A stretch of DNA of 36,783 bases, taken from positions 1-36,783 of the forward strand of contig NZ_PNOT02000298.1 in assembly GCF_002879535.1 (NCBI RefSeq), written 5' to 3'. This stretch comes from Mesorhizobium intechi (GTDB lineage: Bacteria; Pseudomonadota; Alphaproteobacteria; Rhizobiales; Rhizobiaceae). The notes beneath the pieces are model-generated. The model saw nothing but the letters and a program-made list of their open reading frames with translations, searched no databases and was not told the DNA's origin. Shown here piece by piece: positions 27,806-35,398 of the stretch (position 1 is its first letter; each line of letters starts with the position of its first letter). The position numbers were made by a program, and so were the translations under genes.

Positions 27806-27874
27806 CAGGAGTTTAACAGGGAGGCGTCAAACAAAGTGGCTCCAACCACTCGGTAAGAATCCAGATCACTGGAT
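27777..27874 (-). ncRNA. Candidate trans-acting small RNA, about 98 nt, three hairpins
   Basis: Reading the minus strand from about 27874: a 5' hairpin ATCCAG-TGAT-CTGGAT (27874-27859), a second hairpin AGTGG / CCACT, a single-stranded stretch containing CGCCTCCCTG, which is complementary to ribosome binding sites, then a strong intrinsic terminator with seven Ts (27805-27777). A -10-like TAGTAT lies at 27884-27879, and a perfect CtrA box at 27898-27912 covers the -35 position. No protein gene fits. Size and three-hairpin layout resemble EcpR1, a Sinorhizobium meliloti small RNA that acts on cell-cycle genes. Homology to it is only a guess, and transcription is inferred. Confidence 0.55.
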
Positions 27875-27897
27875 GCGCATACTAAACGCCTGTAAGC

Positions 27898-27912
27898 TTA
27901 ATGAACCTTTAA
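27898..27912 (-). promoter_or_regulatory. Perfect CtrA-type box at the -35 position of the small RNA
   Basis: TTAA-N7-TTAA is centred about 33 bp upstream of the inferred start of the RNA (about 27872), with TAGTAT 14 bp further on. This is the arrangement seen in CtrA-activated promoters. The box is also 66 bp after the stop at 27978, so it is unlikely to serve that gene. Confidence 0.62.
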
Positions 27913-27977
27913 CGGCGCCGATGTTTTTTGAGCGAACGTCCCCCTTCTGTGCCGTAACAGCACAACATCAACCTCGT

Positions 27978-28358
27978 TCAGGCCTTCTTCCAGACGGCCG
28001 GCAGGGCGATGAAGGCAAACAGCAGCATGGCCGCGTAGAAGCCCATCGAAGACGCCGCCACCATCGGTTCGATCGCGGCATTGCCGGCAAGCAGGAAGTA
28101 GAGCCCGATCAGCAGGCCGATGCCGCTGATCGCCGTCAGCCAGAAATGGATGGTGGCCAGCGTCTTTTGTCCCACCGCCGGAAACAGATGGTAGAAGAAG
28201 GCGAAGACCGCCGACATCAGCCATCCGGCCACCATCGTGTGGGCGTGAGTCGGCATCTGGCCATGATCCTGGCTGATCGCCATGTGCAGGCCGAGCGCCA
28301 TGCCGCACAGCGCATAGATGATGGCCAGCGTGAAGAAGTTCCGTGCTACCCCTTGCAT
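27978..28358 (-). CDS. Small four-helix membrane protein resembling heme-copper oxidase subunit I
   Basis: A 126-residue protein with four predicted membrane helices. The second opens with PTHAHTMVAGWLMSAVFAFFYHLFPA, with two histidines spaced H-x-H and a further His; these resemble heme-ligand segments of the CcoN/NorB branch of subunit I. The rest is ATIHFWLTAISGIGLLIGLYFLL and a final helix ending in Lys/Ala. It is far too short to be a complete oxidase, which has about 12 helices, so it is either a reduced heme or copper membrane protein or a distinct family. AAGGGG precedes the ATG. It is divergent from the DUF2269 gene. Function is not known. Confidence 0.72.
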   Translation of the reverse strand: MQGVARNFFTLAIIYALCGMALGLHMAISQDHGQMPTHAHTMVAGWLMSAVFAFFYHLFPAVGQKTLATIHFWLTAISGIGLLIGLYFLLAGNAAIEPMVAASSMGFYAAMLLFAFIALPAVWKKA

Positions 28359-28682
28359 AATGTCCCCTTGAATTGCCTCTTCCCGTTTGCGGGAATGGGT
28401 TGATTGTCAGGCGATTCCTGTCGCCGCCGGGCTCCCGGCATCGGCGTACCAGCATCGGGCAATGTTTCCGGACGATGTCGCGCCAACCCCTCCCGGCACT
28501 TCTTATGTTAGCAGAAACGAATCCGGGCATCTGCGGTCGTTGCAGGTTATGCCCGCGAAAAAGCAGCCGAAACAGAGCCGGGTTTTCTGCGACATCGTTC
28601 CGAAACACGCGCCGCGCTAAACGCCCGCTCCTCTGACGGCTGGCGCAGATCCGCTCCACCGCAAACCTACCGGGAGCAAGCC
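28359..28682. other. Divergent intergenic region, 324 bp
   Basis: It lies between two genes transcribed away from each other and must hold both promoters. A hairpin TTCCCG-TTTG-CGGGAA occurs at 28381-28396. No Fnr/FixK-type TTGAT-N4-ATCAA site and no convincing gene were seen. Confidence 0.5.
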
Positions 28683-29234
28683 ATGGACTGGTACTCGATC
28701 GTCAAATTCCTCCACGTCGTCTCGGCCATTTTGTGGGTCGGAGGCGGCTTCGTATTGTTCCTCCTCGGCGTGCTTGCCGAGCGCGCCGGCAACATCGAGG
28801 ACAAGCTTCAGGCAATACGGGCTAGCGGGCAACTGGGCGGGCGTTTCTTCGCGCCGATGTCGATGCTGACCCTGATCTTCGGCCTCATCATGTGCGGCTT
28901 CTGGGTCGGCTTCTCCGACCTGTGGATCATGATCGGCCTGGCCGGCTACGCCACGACCTTCTCTGTCGGCATGTTAATCTTCAAGCCGACCGGCGAGCGC
29001 ATGGGCGCGATGATCGCCAACGAGGGCATCACGCCAGCTGTTCTGGCCATCGGCCAGCGCATGATGAGCGCGGCACGCTTCGACTATGCGGTGATGCTGG
29101 TGATCGTCGCCGACATGGTTCTCAAGCCGACCGCGCGTGATATCGGCATCCTCGCCGGCATGGCGTTGGTCATAGCGGCGGGCGCTACGCTGGCTTTTGG
29201 CGGCAACCGTCGCCTTGTGCCGCGCGCCGCCTGA
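28683..29234 (+). CDS. DUF2269-family integral membrane protein
   Basis: A 183-residue protein with four or five membrane helices. It begins MDWYSIVKFLHVVSAILWVGGG, the His/Trp-containing first helix typical of DUF2269 and related putative heme-binding membrane proteins. Later helices include FAPMSMLTLIFGLIMCGFWVGF and FDYAVMLVIVADMVLKP. Function is unknown in the family. GGGAGC precedes the ATG. It is divergent from the small His-rich membrane protein at 27978, so both could belong to one respiratory or redox context, but this is inference. Confidence 0.82.
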   Translation: MDWYSIVKFLHVVSAILWVGGGFVLFLLGVLAERAGNIEDKLQAIRASGQLGGRFFAPMSMLTLIFGLIMCGFWVGFSDLWIMIGLAGYATTFSVGMLIFKPTGERMGAMIANEGITPAVLAIGQRMMSAARFDYAVMLVIVADMVLKPTARDIGILAGMALVIAAGATLAFGGNRRLVPRAA

Positions 29235-29276
29235 TCTCCCCGACGGTGCGAGCGCCCGAACAGCCGCCTCTCCTGC

Positions 29277-30047
29277 CTACATCAGGCCGGCGAGGCCGTC
29301 CCACAACAGCTTCAGCGCCACGACCGCCACGGTCGCGTAGGTGAAGGGATAAAAAATCTCGGGCCGCATGCGCCGCACCAGCCAGGCGCCGGCGACAGTC
29401 GAAAGCGGCGCCAGCGGCATCAGCACGGCCGACGCCGTCAGGTTGGCGGTGTCGAACTGGCCGAGCGCGAAATAGGGGATGAGCTTCAGCGCATTGGTGG
29501 CGGCAAAAAAGATTGCGGCGGTGCCCGACAGGACCTTGGGGTCGAGCCGGATCGGCAGCGCGTAGACCTGGAAGGGCGGGCCGCCGACATGGGCGACGAA
29601 GCTGGTGAAGCCGGCGACCGTTCCCCAGATCGCCGCAGCCACGCGGTTGGGTTCGGCGGCGTGGTCGGCGCCATGGCGGAACTGCAGATAGAGCCAGCGC
29701 AGCACGAAAATGATGGCAACCGCACCGACGATCAGCCGCACCGCTTCCTCGGTGACCAAAGCCGCCGTCAGCCAGCCAAGGCCGATGCCGATGACGGCGC
29801 CCGGCATCATGTCGACCAGCATCTTGCGGTCATAGACGCCCCACCAAGTCCACACCGAGACAATGTCCATCAGGCACAGGATTGGCAGCAGGATGGCGGC
29901 GGCCTGCACCGGCGGCATTGTCAACGCCATCAGCGGCACGCCGACGAAACCGACAGCGCCGCCAAAGCCGCCCTTGGACAGGCCGACCAGAATGACCGCC
30001 GGAATGGCGGCCGCGTAGAACCACGGATCGAGAAGCAGGCCTGACAT
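29277..30047 (-). CDS. TauE/SafE-family sulfite/organosulfonate exporter-like permease
   Basis: A 256-residue protein with about eight membrane helices in two similar halves. It starts LDPWFYAAAIPAVILVGLSKGGFGGAVGFVGVPLMAL, the family signature of the first half, and contains AGFTSFVAHVGGPPFQVYALP in the second half. TauE/SafE proteins are thought to export sulfite, sulfoacetate or similar anions. The substrate here is not known. No purine-rich ribosome site is visible before the ATG. It converges on the DUF2269 gene. Confidence 0.9.
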   Translation of the reverse strand: MSGLLLDPWFYAAAIPAVILVGLSKGGFGGAVGFVGVPLMALTMPPVQAAAILLPILCLMDIVSVWTWWGVYDRKMLVDMMPGAVIGIGLGWLTAALVTEEAVRLIVGAVAIIFVLRWLYLQFRHGADHAAEPNRVAAAIWGTVAGFTSFVAHVGGPPFQVYALPIRLDPKVLSGTAAIFFAATNALKLIPYFALGQFDTANLTASAVLMPLAPLSTVAGAWLVRRMRPEIFYPFTYATVAVVALKLLWDGLAGLM

Positions 30048-30162
30048 GGGGAGGGACTGGTCTGGAGGGAAGGCGTCAACGCCTCAATAGCCCAGAATTG
30101 TGCTTTGGGCGACTGCAAATCCGGACCGGTTGCCGAACACCTGCCAACGTCCGGCTCGTACC

Positions 30163-30891
30163 TTACCGCCGCGCCGAGACCAGCAGGAACATCGGCCGGT
30201 CGAGCTCTTCCGCCAGTTCCGGCCTGGCCGTGATCTGCGCGTCTGTCGGACAAAACTCCTCGACACGCTCGATCGCGAAACCGGATCGGATCAGCGCGTT
30301 CAACGTCGTGCCGATGGTGCGATGATGTTTCACCACGCCCTTGGCCAGCCAGTCGGTCTTGCGCGAGCCCTCCACCAGATAGCGGTCGACAGGCCATGTC
30401 CTGCGGCCTTCGGCATCGACCGCCCAGTCGGGCCTGGTCGGAGCCATGTAGATCGGATGCTCCGTCGAGAAGACGAAAAGCCCGCCGGGCGACAGCGCCT
30501 AGTGCACCGTCCTGAACAGCCGCGCGACATCCTCGACATAATGCAGCGCAAGCGAGCTGTAGGCGAGACTGAAGCTATCTTGCGGCAGGCTGAGCTGATC
30601 GAGGTCGGCCCGTTCGTAACTGATACCGGTGTCCGGGCCGACGGCCCTCGCCCGGGCCAGCATCTTCTCCGACAGGTCCAGGCCCAGGACATGGCTCGCG
30701 CCATGCTCACGCGCCCAGCGGCAGAACCAGCCGAAACCGCAGCCGAGGTCGACGATCCGCAAGCCGTCGAGGTCAGGCAGCATGGCGCGCAGCGCCGGCC
30801 ATTCGGCGGCGCCGTCAAGGCCTTCGATCGACCGGCCAAGCTGGCTGTAGCCAGCGAAGAAATCCGGTTGGTCGTAGATATTCTGCGCCAT
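30163..30891 (-). pseudogene. SAM-dependent methyltransferase interrupted by in-frame TAG
   Basis: A class I methyltransferase reading frame of 243 codons. Motif I VDLGCGFGWF is at residues 48-57, followed by LGLDLSEKMLARAR and the acidic ADLDQLSLP. At codon 131 the frame hits TAG (30499-30501), directly after FRTVH, then continues in the same frame with ALSPGGLFVFSTEHPIYM and the normal C-terminal half to TAA at 30163. In homologues the stop position would be a residue just before ALxPGG; CAG to TAG, a single C-to-T change, is the simplest explanation. The ATG at 30891 has GAGGAAG upstream. It may be a true nonsense mutation or a sequencing error. Substrate is unknown. Confidence 0.85.
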
Positions 30892-30973
30892 GTCTTCCTC
30901 GTCTCTCGGCAAATCATCTGGCGGGCTGACATTTAGGGGAGTGATCGCGCCTGTCCACCACAGCCATGCGGAG

Positions 30974-31432
30974 TCACGACGAAGGCGAAGATGCAGCCCC
31001 GAGCGGCGGCGGCCGCCGCCGGATCGGCTGCGCCTTGATGATGGCGGTGCTGGTCTCGGCCTTGTCGGCAATGCGATCGAGAATGCCGTCGAGGTCGCCT
31101 ATCGAGCGCACGAACAGTCGGGCGACGAAACAGTCGTCACCCGTCACCTTGTCGCATTCGCCGAACTCGGCGATCTCCTCGATCAGTTTCTGGACGATGT
31201 GCAGTTTGCCCGGCAAGGGCCGGATGCGTACGATCGCCTGCAGCGTATAGCCGAGCGCCAGCGGATCGATCTCGACTGTGAACGCCCGGATGACGCCGCG
31301 CTCCTCGAGCCGTCGCAGCCGCTCCGAAACGCTCGGCGACGACAGCCCGACCTGGGCAGCCAGCTCCTTCAGCGAGGTCCGCGCATCCCGCACCAGGATT
31401 TCGAGGAGTTTTCGGTCGAGATCGTCAAGCAT
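30974..31432 (-). CDS. Lrp/AsnC-family transcriptional regulator
   Basis: A 152-residue regulator. The N-terminal winged helix-turn-helix (about 2-60) starts LDDLDRKLLEILVRDARTS and has the recognition region ELAAQVGLSSPSVSERLRRLEERGVI. The RAM effector domain follows, with LGYTLQAIVRIRPLPGKL and a GECDKVTGDDCFVARLFV strand pair that forms the ligand site in this family. Lrp-type proteins bind amino acids and often control divergent transporters. The EamA gene starts 134 bp away on the other strand, so it is the likely target. The tail is an unusual Arg/Pro/Ser-rich end. Confidence 0.93.
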   Translation of the reverse strand: MLDDLDRKLLEILVRDARTSLKELAAQVGLSSPSVSERLRRLEERGVIRAFTVEIDPLALGYTLQAIVRIRPLPGKLHIVQKLIEEIAEFGECDKVTGDDCFVARLFVRSIGDLDGILDRIADKAETSTAIIKAQPIRRRPPPLGAASSPSS

Positions 31433-31565
31433 TTCAGATTTCTCACAAATTCGCGAACGACGCTTAATATAATTAGGTCATACCTGCGTACATCCTTTCC
31501 AATCAGATGGAAAGTGCCCAGCTCGCATGAGATTATGCCGCCTCAAAATGGGCTCGGAGGCTATC
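31433..31565. promoter_or_regulatory. Divergent promoter region of the Lrp/EamA pair
   Basis: This 133-bp gap is locally AT-rich around 31464-31476, unlike its surroundings. It contains TTCGCGAA (31450-31457) and AGGT-CAT-ACCT near 31474, short palindromes that could be binding sites for the Lrp protein. This is an inference. Confidence 0.35.
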
Positions 31566-32471
31566 ATGAACGATACGGTACGTGGCACGGTCGAAATGTC
31601 GGCCGCAATGGCCATCCTCGGGACGATCGGATGGTTCGTCGTCATGTCCGGCCAGCCGATCATGGACGTGGTGTTCTGGCGCTGCGCGTTCGGCGCGGTG
31701 ACCCTGCTGATCATCTGCGCCTGCCTGGGATTGTTGCGGGGCAGGCTGTCGCTGCGCGTCATTGGTCTCGCCGCGCTTGGCGGCGCGGCCATCGTCATCA
31801 ACTGGCTGCTCCTGTTCAGCGCCTTCTCCCGCGCGTCGATCTCGATCGCCACCGCCGTCTACAATACCCAGCCGTTCATGCTGGTAGGCTTCGGCGCGCT
31901 TTTCTTCGCCGAACGGCTGACGCTGACCAAGCTGACATGGCTGGCAATAGCCTTCGCCGGCATGGTGCTCATCGTCGAGGCAGCGCCTGACGCCGGCGAT
32001 GTCGGCACCAACTATTTCGCCGGCATCCTCATGGCGCTGGCCGCGGCCTTCTTCTGGGCCGTCGCGGCCATCGTCACCAAGAAGCTCAAGGGCACGCCGC
32101 CGCATCTGATCGCGCTGATCCAGGTCTGTGTCGGCGTCGTCATGCTGGCGCCTTTCGCCAATCTCTCGCGTTTGCCCGCCGACCCGTGGAGCTGGGCCAT
32201 GCTGGCGACGCTCGGCATCGTCCACACCGGCTTGATGTACATATTGATGTACGGCGCCATCCAGAAGCTGCCGACACATCTGCAGGGATCGCTGTCCTTC
32301 ATCTATCCGGTCGTCGCCATCCTGGTCGATGTCGTGGCTTTCGGCCATCGGCTGCATCTCACCCAGGTCGCCGGCGCCGCCGCAATCCTGGTGGCCGCCG
32401 CCGGCATGAACCTCGGCTGGTCCTTGTGGAAATCGAAACCGGTCACCGCGAGCCCTGAGCCGGTCAAGTAG
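31566..32471 (+). CDS. EamA/DMT-family transporter, probable amino acid exporter
   Basis: A 301-residue protein with about ten membrane helices in two EamA halves. FWRCAFGAVTLLIICACLGLL is near the second helix, FSRASISIATAVYNTQPFMLVGFGALFFAERLT at the end of the first half and GSLSFIYPVVAILVDVVAFGHRL at the end of the second. A GGAGG ribosome site five bases before the ATG at 31566 sets the start, so the upstream in-frame ATG at 31527 is not used. Its divergent Lrp-type neighbour suggests it exports an amino acid or analogue. Confidence 0.91.
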   Translation: MNDTVRGTVEMSAAMAILGTIGWFVVMSGQPIMDVVFWRCAFGAVTLLIICACLGLLRGRLSLRVIGLAALGGAAIVINWLLLFSAFSRASISIATAVYNTQPFMLVGFGALFFAERLTLTKLTWLAIAFAGMVLIVEAAPDAGDVGTNYFAGILMALAAAFFWAVAAIVTKKLKGTPPHLIALIQVCVGVVMLAPFANLSRLPADPWSWAMLATLGIVHTGLMYILMYGAIQKLPTHLQGSLSFIYPVVAILVDVVAFGHRLHLTQVAGAAAILVAAAGMNLGWSLWKSKPVTASPEPVK

Positions 32472-32514
32472 GACAGGCACTCCTGCCGCCCGGCGGCCAG
32501 GAGACGCGATCCCG

Positions 32515-32548
32515 ACTGCCCGCCTGTTCAAAGCGGGCAGTTTGCTCT
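32515..32548 (+). terminator. Probable Rho-independent terminator of the EamA gene
   Basis: The stem ACTGCCCGC / GCGGGCAGT with a 9-nt loop is followed by TTGCTCT, starting 44 bp after the stop at 32471. The T-run is weak. Confidence 0.55.
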
Positions 32549-32604
32549 ATGCCGCAATCCAACCATCTTCGCCCGGCATAGGCGAAACCCGGGATCGAAG
32601 AACC

Positions 32605-33252
32605 ATGAACGACGCCACACCCCCAAATCGTTGCCGCATCGTGCTGATCGCGCCGCCTGGCGTGCCGGTCGCCAGCATCGCCGCCGCGTTCGACGGCGGC
32701 GACGTCGCTTCGCTGATCCTGCCCGAAAACGGCATGGACGAGGTCTCCTTCCAGGCTTTCGCCGAACAGATCGTGCCGACGGCACAGGCGGCGGGCGTGG
32801 CCGTGATCATCGCCGGCGACACCCGCATTGCGGGCCGTGTCCAGGCAGACGGGATCCATGTCGAGGCGTCCAAGGCCGAACTGGCCGAAACGATCGACCA
32901 TTTCCAGGCGAAGATGATGGTCGGCGCCGGCGGCGCCAAGAAGCGCGACGACGCGCTCGAGCTTGGCGAGACCCGGCCCGACTACATCTTCTTCGGCCGC
33001 TTCGGCTACGACAACAAGCCGGAGCCGCATCCACGCAACCTGTCGCTGGGCGAGTGGTGGGCGCAGATGATCCAGATCCCCTGCATCGTCATGGCCGGAT
33101 CCGACCTGGCTTCCGTCGAGGACGTGGCCGCCACCGGCGCCGAGTTCGTCGCGCTGTCGAGCGCAGTGTTCGCCGACGGCGTCGATCCGAAAACCGCCGT
33201 GGCCCGTGCCAACGCGTTGCTCGACGAAACCGCGCCGCGCTTCGAGGACTGA
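32605..33252 (+). CDS. ThiE/TenI-like protein (thiamine phosphate synthase-like)
   Basis: A 215-residue TIM-barrel-like protein resembling thiamine phosphate synthase. CRIVLIAPPG starts the first strand, and VAVIIAGDTRIAGRVQADGIHVEA corresponds to the ThiE region that normally reads NDR...GADGVHLGQ. IMVGAGG-type (MMVGAGGAKKR) and FFGRFGYDNKPEPHPRN cover the phosphate and hydroxymethylpyrimidine sites. The usual Asn-Asp pair is Gly-Asp here, and the HLGQ-D motif is replaced by HVEASKAE, so catalytic activity as ThiE is doubtful. A role may lie elsewhere. The ATG at 32605 is chosen over the upstream ATG at 32542. The secreted Sel1-repeat gene starts one base after its stop. Confidence 0.72.
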   Translation: MNDATPPNRCRIVLIAPPGVPVASIAAAFDGGDVASLILPENGMDEVSFQAFAEQIVPTAQAAGVAVIIAGDTRIAGRVQADGIHVEASKAELAETIDHFQAKMMVGAGGAKKRDDALELGETRPDYIFFGRFGYDNKPEPHPRNLSLGEWWAQMIQIPCIVMAGSDLASVEDVAATGAEFVALSSAVFADGVDPKTAVARANALLDETAPRFED

Positions 33253-33253
33253 T

Positions 33254-34294
33254 GTGACTCCGGTAAGGCTCTCCCTTCAGGCCTTGCTTGCAGCGGTCAT
33301 GATCCAGGCCGCCGCCGCCGAACCCATAGCCCCGCCACAGGCCAAGCCTGAAACCGGCGTACACACCGACAAGCCGATCGAAATGCAGCTGCCGCAGCCC
33401 GCCACCACGGCGGAGCCGGCACCGCTGCCGTCGGTCGACAGCATCAATCCCGACCGCTTCGGCGCCAAGCCGGCGGACGCGGCCTATGGCGCCTTCCAGC
33501 GCGGGCTCTACAAGACGGCCTATAATCTGGCGCTGACCCGCGCCCAGAATGGCGACCCCGCAGCGCAGACATTGGTGGCCGAGATCCTGTCGCGCGGGCT
33601 CGGCGTGCCGCTGAATGCGGCGGAAGCCTCGAAATGGTATGCGCTTGCCGCCGAACAGGGCGTGCCTGAGGCGCAGTTCCAGTATGCGCTGATGCTGCTC
33701 GACGGCCGTTACGTCAAGAAGGACCCGAAAGAGGCCTACGCCCTGATGCAGGCCGCCGCCGAAGCCGGCAACCAGCTGGCTCAGTTCAATTTCGCGCAGA
33801 TGCTGGTCCAGCAGGATCCAGGCGACGCGGGCCTGACCAAGGCCGTTTCCTATTATGAGCGCGCCGCCGCGAGCGGCCTCGCCGACGCGCAATACGCCAT
33901 GTCCCAGATCTATGCCAACGGCGTCGGCGGCAAGCCGCGCGACGACGCGCAGGCAAGACGCTTTCTGGCTCAGGCCGCGCGGCAGAACTACGACACCGCC
34001 CAGATCGATCTCGCCGCCTGGATGATCGAGGGCCGCGGCGGCGCCCGCGACCTGAAATCGGCTTTCGGCTGGACGAAGCAGGCAGCCGAGGGTGGCAACG
34101 TCGCTGCGCAGAACCGGCTGGCAAAACTCTACATGCAAGGCATCGGTACCGACCCTGACCTGGTGCTCGCCGGCGCCTGGTACATCGTCGCCCGCCGCGC
34201 CGGTCTCATCGACTCCGATATGGACGATTTCCTGCAAGGGCTGAGCGACGACCAGACCAAACAGGCCCTGCAGAAGGCGAACCGTTTGCCTTGA
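33254..34294 (+). CDS. Secreted Sel1-like/TPR repeat protein
   Basis: A 346-residue protein starting at GTG 33254, one base after the TGA of the ThiE-like gene. GAGGA lies five bases before that GTG, so translation is probably coupled. A signal peptide (about 1-22, ending AAAAE) is followed by a Pro-rich linker, then about six Sel1-type repeats from residue 85 on, such as AAEASKWYALAAEQGVPEAQFQYALMLLDG and AVSYYERAAASGLADAQYAMSQIYANG. Sel1 repeats form alpha solenoids that bind other proteins; the periplasmic rhizobial regulator ExoR is also of this type, but nothing here shows it is ExoR. Partner and role are unknown. Confidence 0.87.
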   Translation: MTPVRLSLQALLAAVMIQAAAAEPIAPPQAKPETGVHTDKPIEMQLPQPATTAEPAPLPSVDSINPDRFGAKPADAAYGAFQRGLYKTAYNLALTRAQNGDPAAQTLVAEILSRGLGVPLNAAEASKWYALAAEQGVPEAQFQYALMLLDGRYVKKDPKEAYALMQAAAEAGNQLAQFNFAQMLVQQDPGDAGLTKAVSYYERAAASGLADAQYAMSQIYANGVGGKPRDDAQARRFLAQAARQNYDTAQIDLAAWMIEGRGGARDLKSAFGWTKQAAEGGNVAAQNRLAKLYMQGIGTDPDLVLAGAWYIVARRAGLIDSDMDDFLQGLSDDQTKQALQKANRLP

Positions 34295-34807
34295 CGGCGG
34301 TTGGTGGGATCATTGCGTGCGAGCGAGGCCTTGACGCGCTCGGCACCGAACGCCTCTGCATCATTCGGGCCGGTGCCAATCGCACGGACGCTCGGTCTGG
34401 CATGCCTTGGGTCCTCAGCCCCGGGCCTTGCGGCGCGCGGCATCCGCTCATTGTGGCGGCCGAAATCCAGGATCCGGCGATGCAGATGGAATGGGTCCGT
34501 CGGGCCATGCCTCATGCCGTTGCGGCTCGCGACGCGTGGACTTCCCGACGGCCCAGCGCTAGTCGATCTCGCAGGTGTCGACCTTTCATCACAGGTCGTG
34601 GCATTTGCGCTCGCCACACCTCAACCGGCTGGCGAAGGTCGTCGAGACCATTGCAAAGACCGTCGGCAAAGCCATCAAGATCGAGGCTTGATACCGGCTG
34701 ACCGGCCGGGGCCGATCCGGCGTCCCTTGCCTCTCCGGACGATTTGTGGTCTTGGGAGCCCCTAAATCGCTAGTCCCGGCGAAAATCTCATTCCGGATCA
34801 CCCCATC
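34295..34807. other. 513-bp gap with no supported gene
   Basis: Frames here are open on both strands for 100-160 codons, but none has a ribosome site with a recognisable protein, and residue composition (Arg/Ser/Pro-rich) looks like non-coding high-GC DNA. It must include the efp promoter. It may contain decayed gene remnants; I cannot identify any. Confidence 0.5.
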
Positions 34808-35374
34808 ATGGCCAAGATCAATGGCAACGAAATCCGTCCCGGCTACGTCATCGAGCATGATGGCGGCCTGTGGGTGGCGGTCAGGACCAACACCGTCAAG
34901 CCCGGCAAGGGCGGCGCCTACAACCAGGTCGAACTGAAGAACCTCATCAACGGCACCAAGCTCAACGAGCGCTTCCGCTCGGCCGAGACGGTCGAACAGA
35001 TCCGCCTCGACCTCAAGGATTTTTCCTTCCTCTACGAGCAGGACGACGCGCTGGTGTTCATGGACACCCAAAGCTACGAACAGCTCGAACTGAACAAGGA
35101 TTTCGTCGGGGACCGTGCCGCGTTCCTGCAGGACGGCATGATGGTGACGGTACAGCTCTATGAGGAGAGGCCTATCGGCATTTCGCTGCCCGATCAGGTG
35201 ACCCTGACCATCACCGAGGCCGACCCGGTGGTGAAGGGACAGACGGCGGCATCGTCCTACAAGCCGGCGGTGCTGGAGAACGGCATTCGCGTACTGGTGC
35301 CGCCCTTCATCGGCGCCGGCGAACGCATCATCGTCGACACCAACGAAATCACTTACGTGCGCCGCGCCGACTGA
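34808..35374 (+). CDS. efp: Elongation factor P
   Basis: EF-P rescues ribosomes stalled at consecutive prolines. The 188-residue protein is full length, with three beta domains. It opens [21 protein letters not shown]. The tip of the domain I loop reads [11 protein letters not shown], with K34 the lysine that is beta-lysylated in many bacteria by EpmA/EpmB; neither modifying enzyme is visible in this window. The OB-fold domain carries [19 protein letters not shown], and the end is [18 protein letters not shown]. No strong ribosome site is seen before the ATG. The Pro-rich proteins nearby (TolA, CpoB, the partial protein at 1-1047) illustrate the need for it. The next gene starts 24 bp on. Confidence 0.97.
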   Translation: MAKINGNEIRPGYVIEHDGGLWVAVRTNTVKPGKGGAYNQVELKNLINGTKLNERFRSAETVEQIRLDLKDFSFLYEQDDALVFMDTQSYEQLELNKDFVGDRAAFLQDGMMVTVQLYEERPIGISLPDQVTLTITEADPVVKGQTAASSYKPAVLENGIRVLVPPFIGAGERIIVDTNEITYVRRAD

Positions 35375-35398
35375 CGCGCTGCAGCAGGAAGACATACG

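Noticed and set aside
28387..28620. 77-codon plus-strand frame in the divergent gap
   Set aside because: No ribosome site and no recognisable motif; it lies in the promoter region of two divergent genes.
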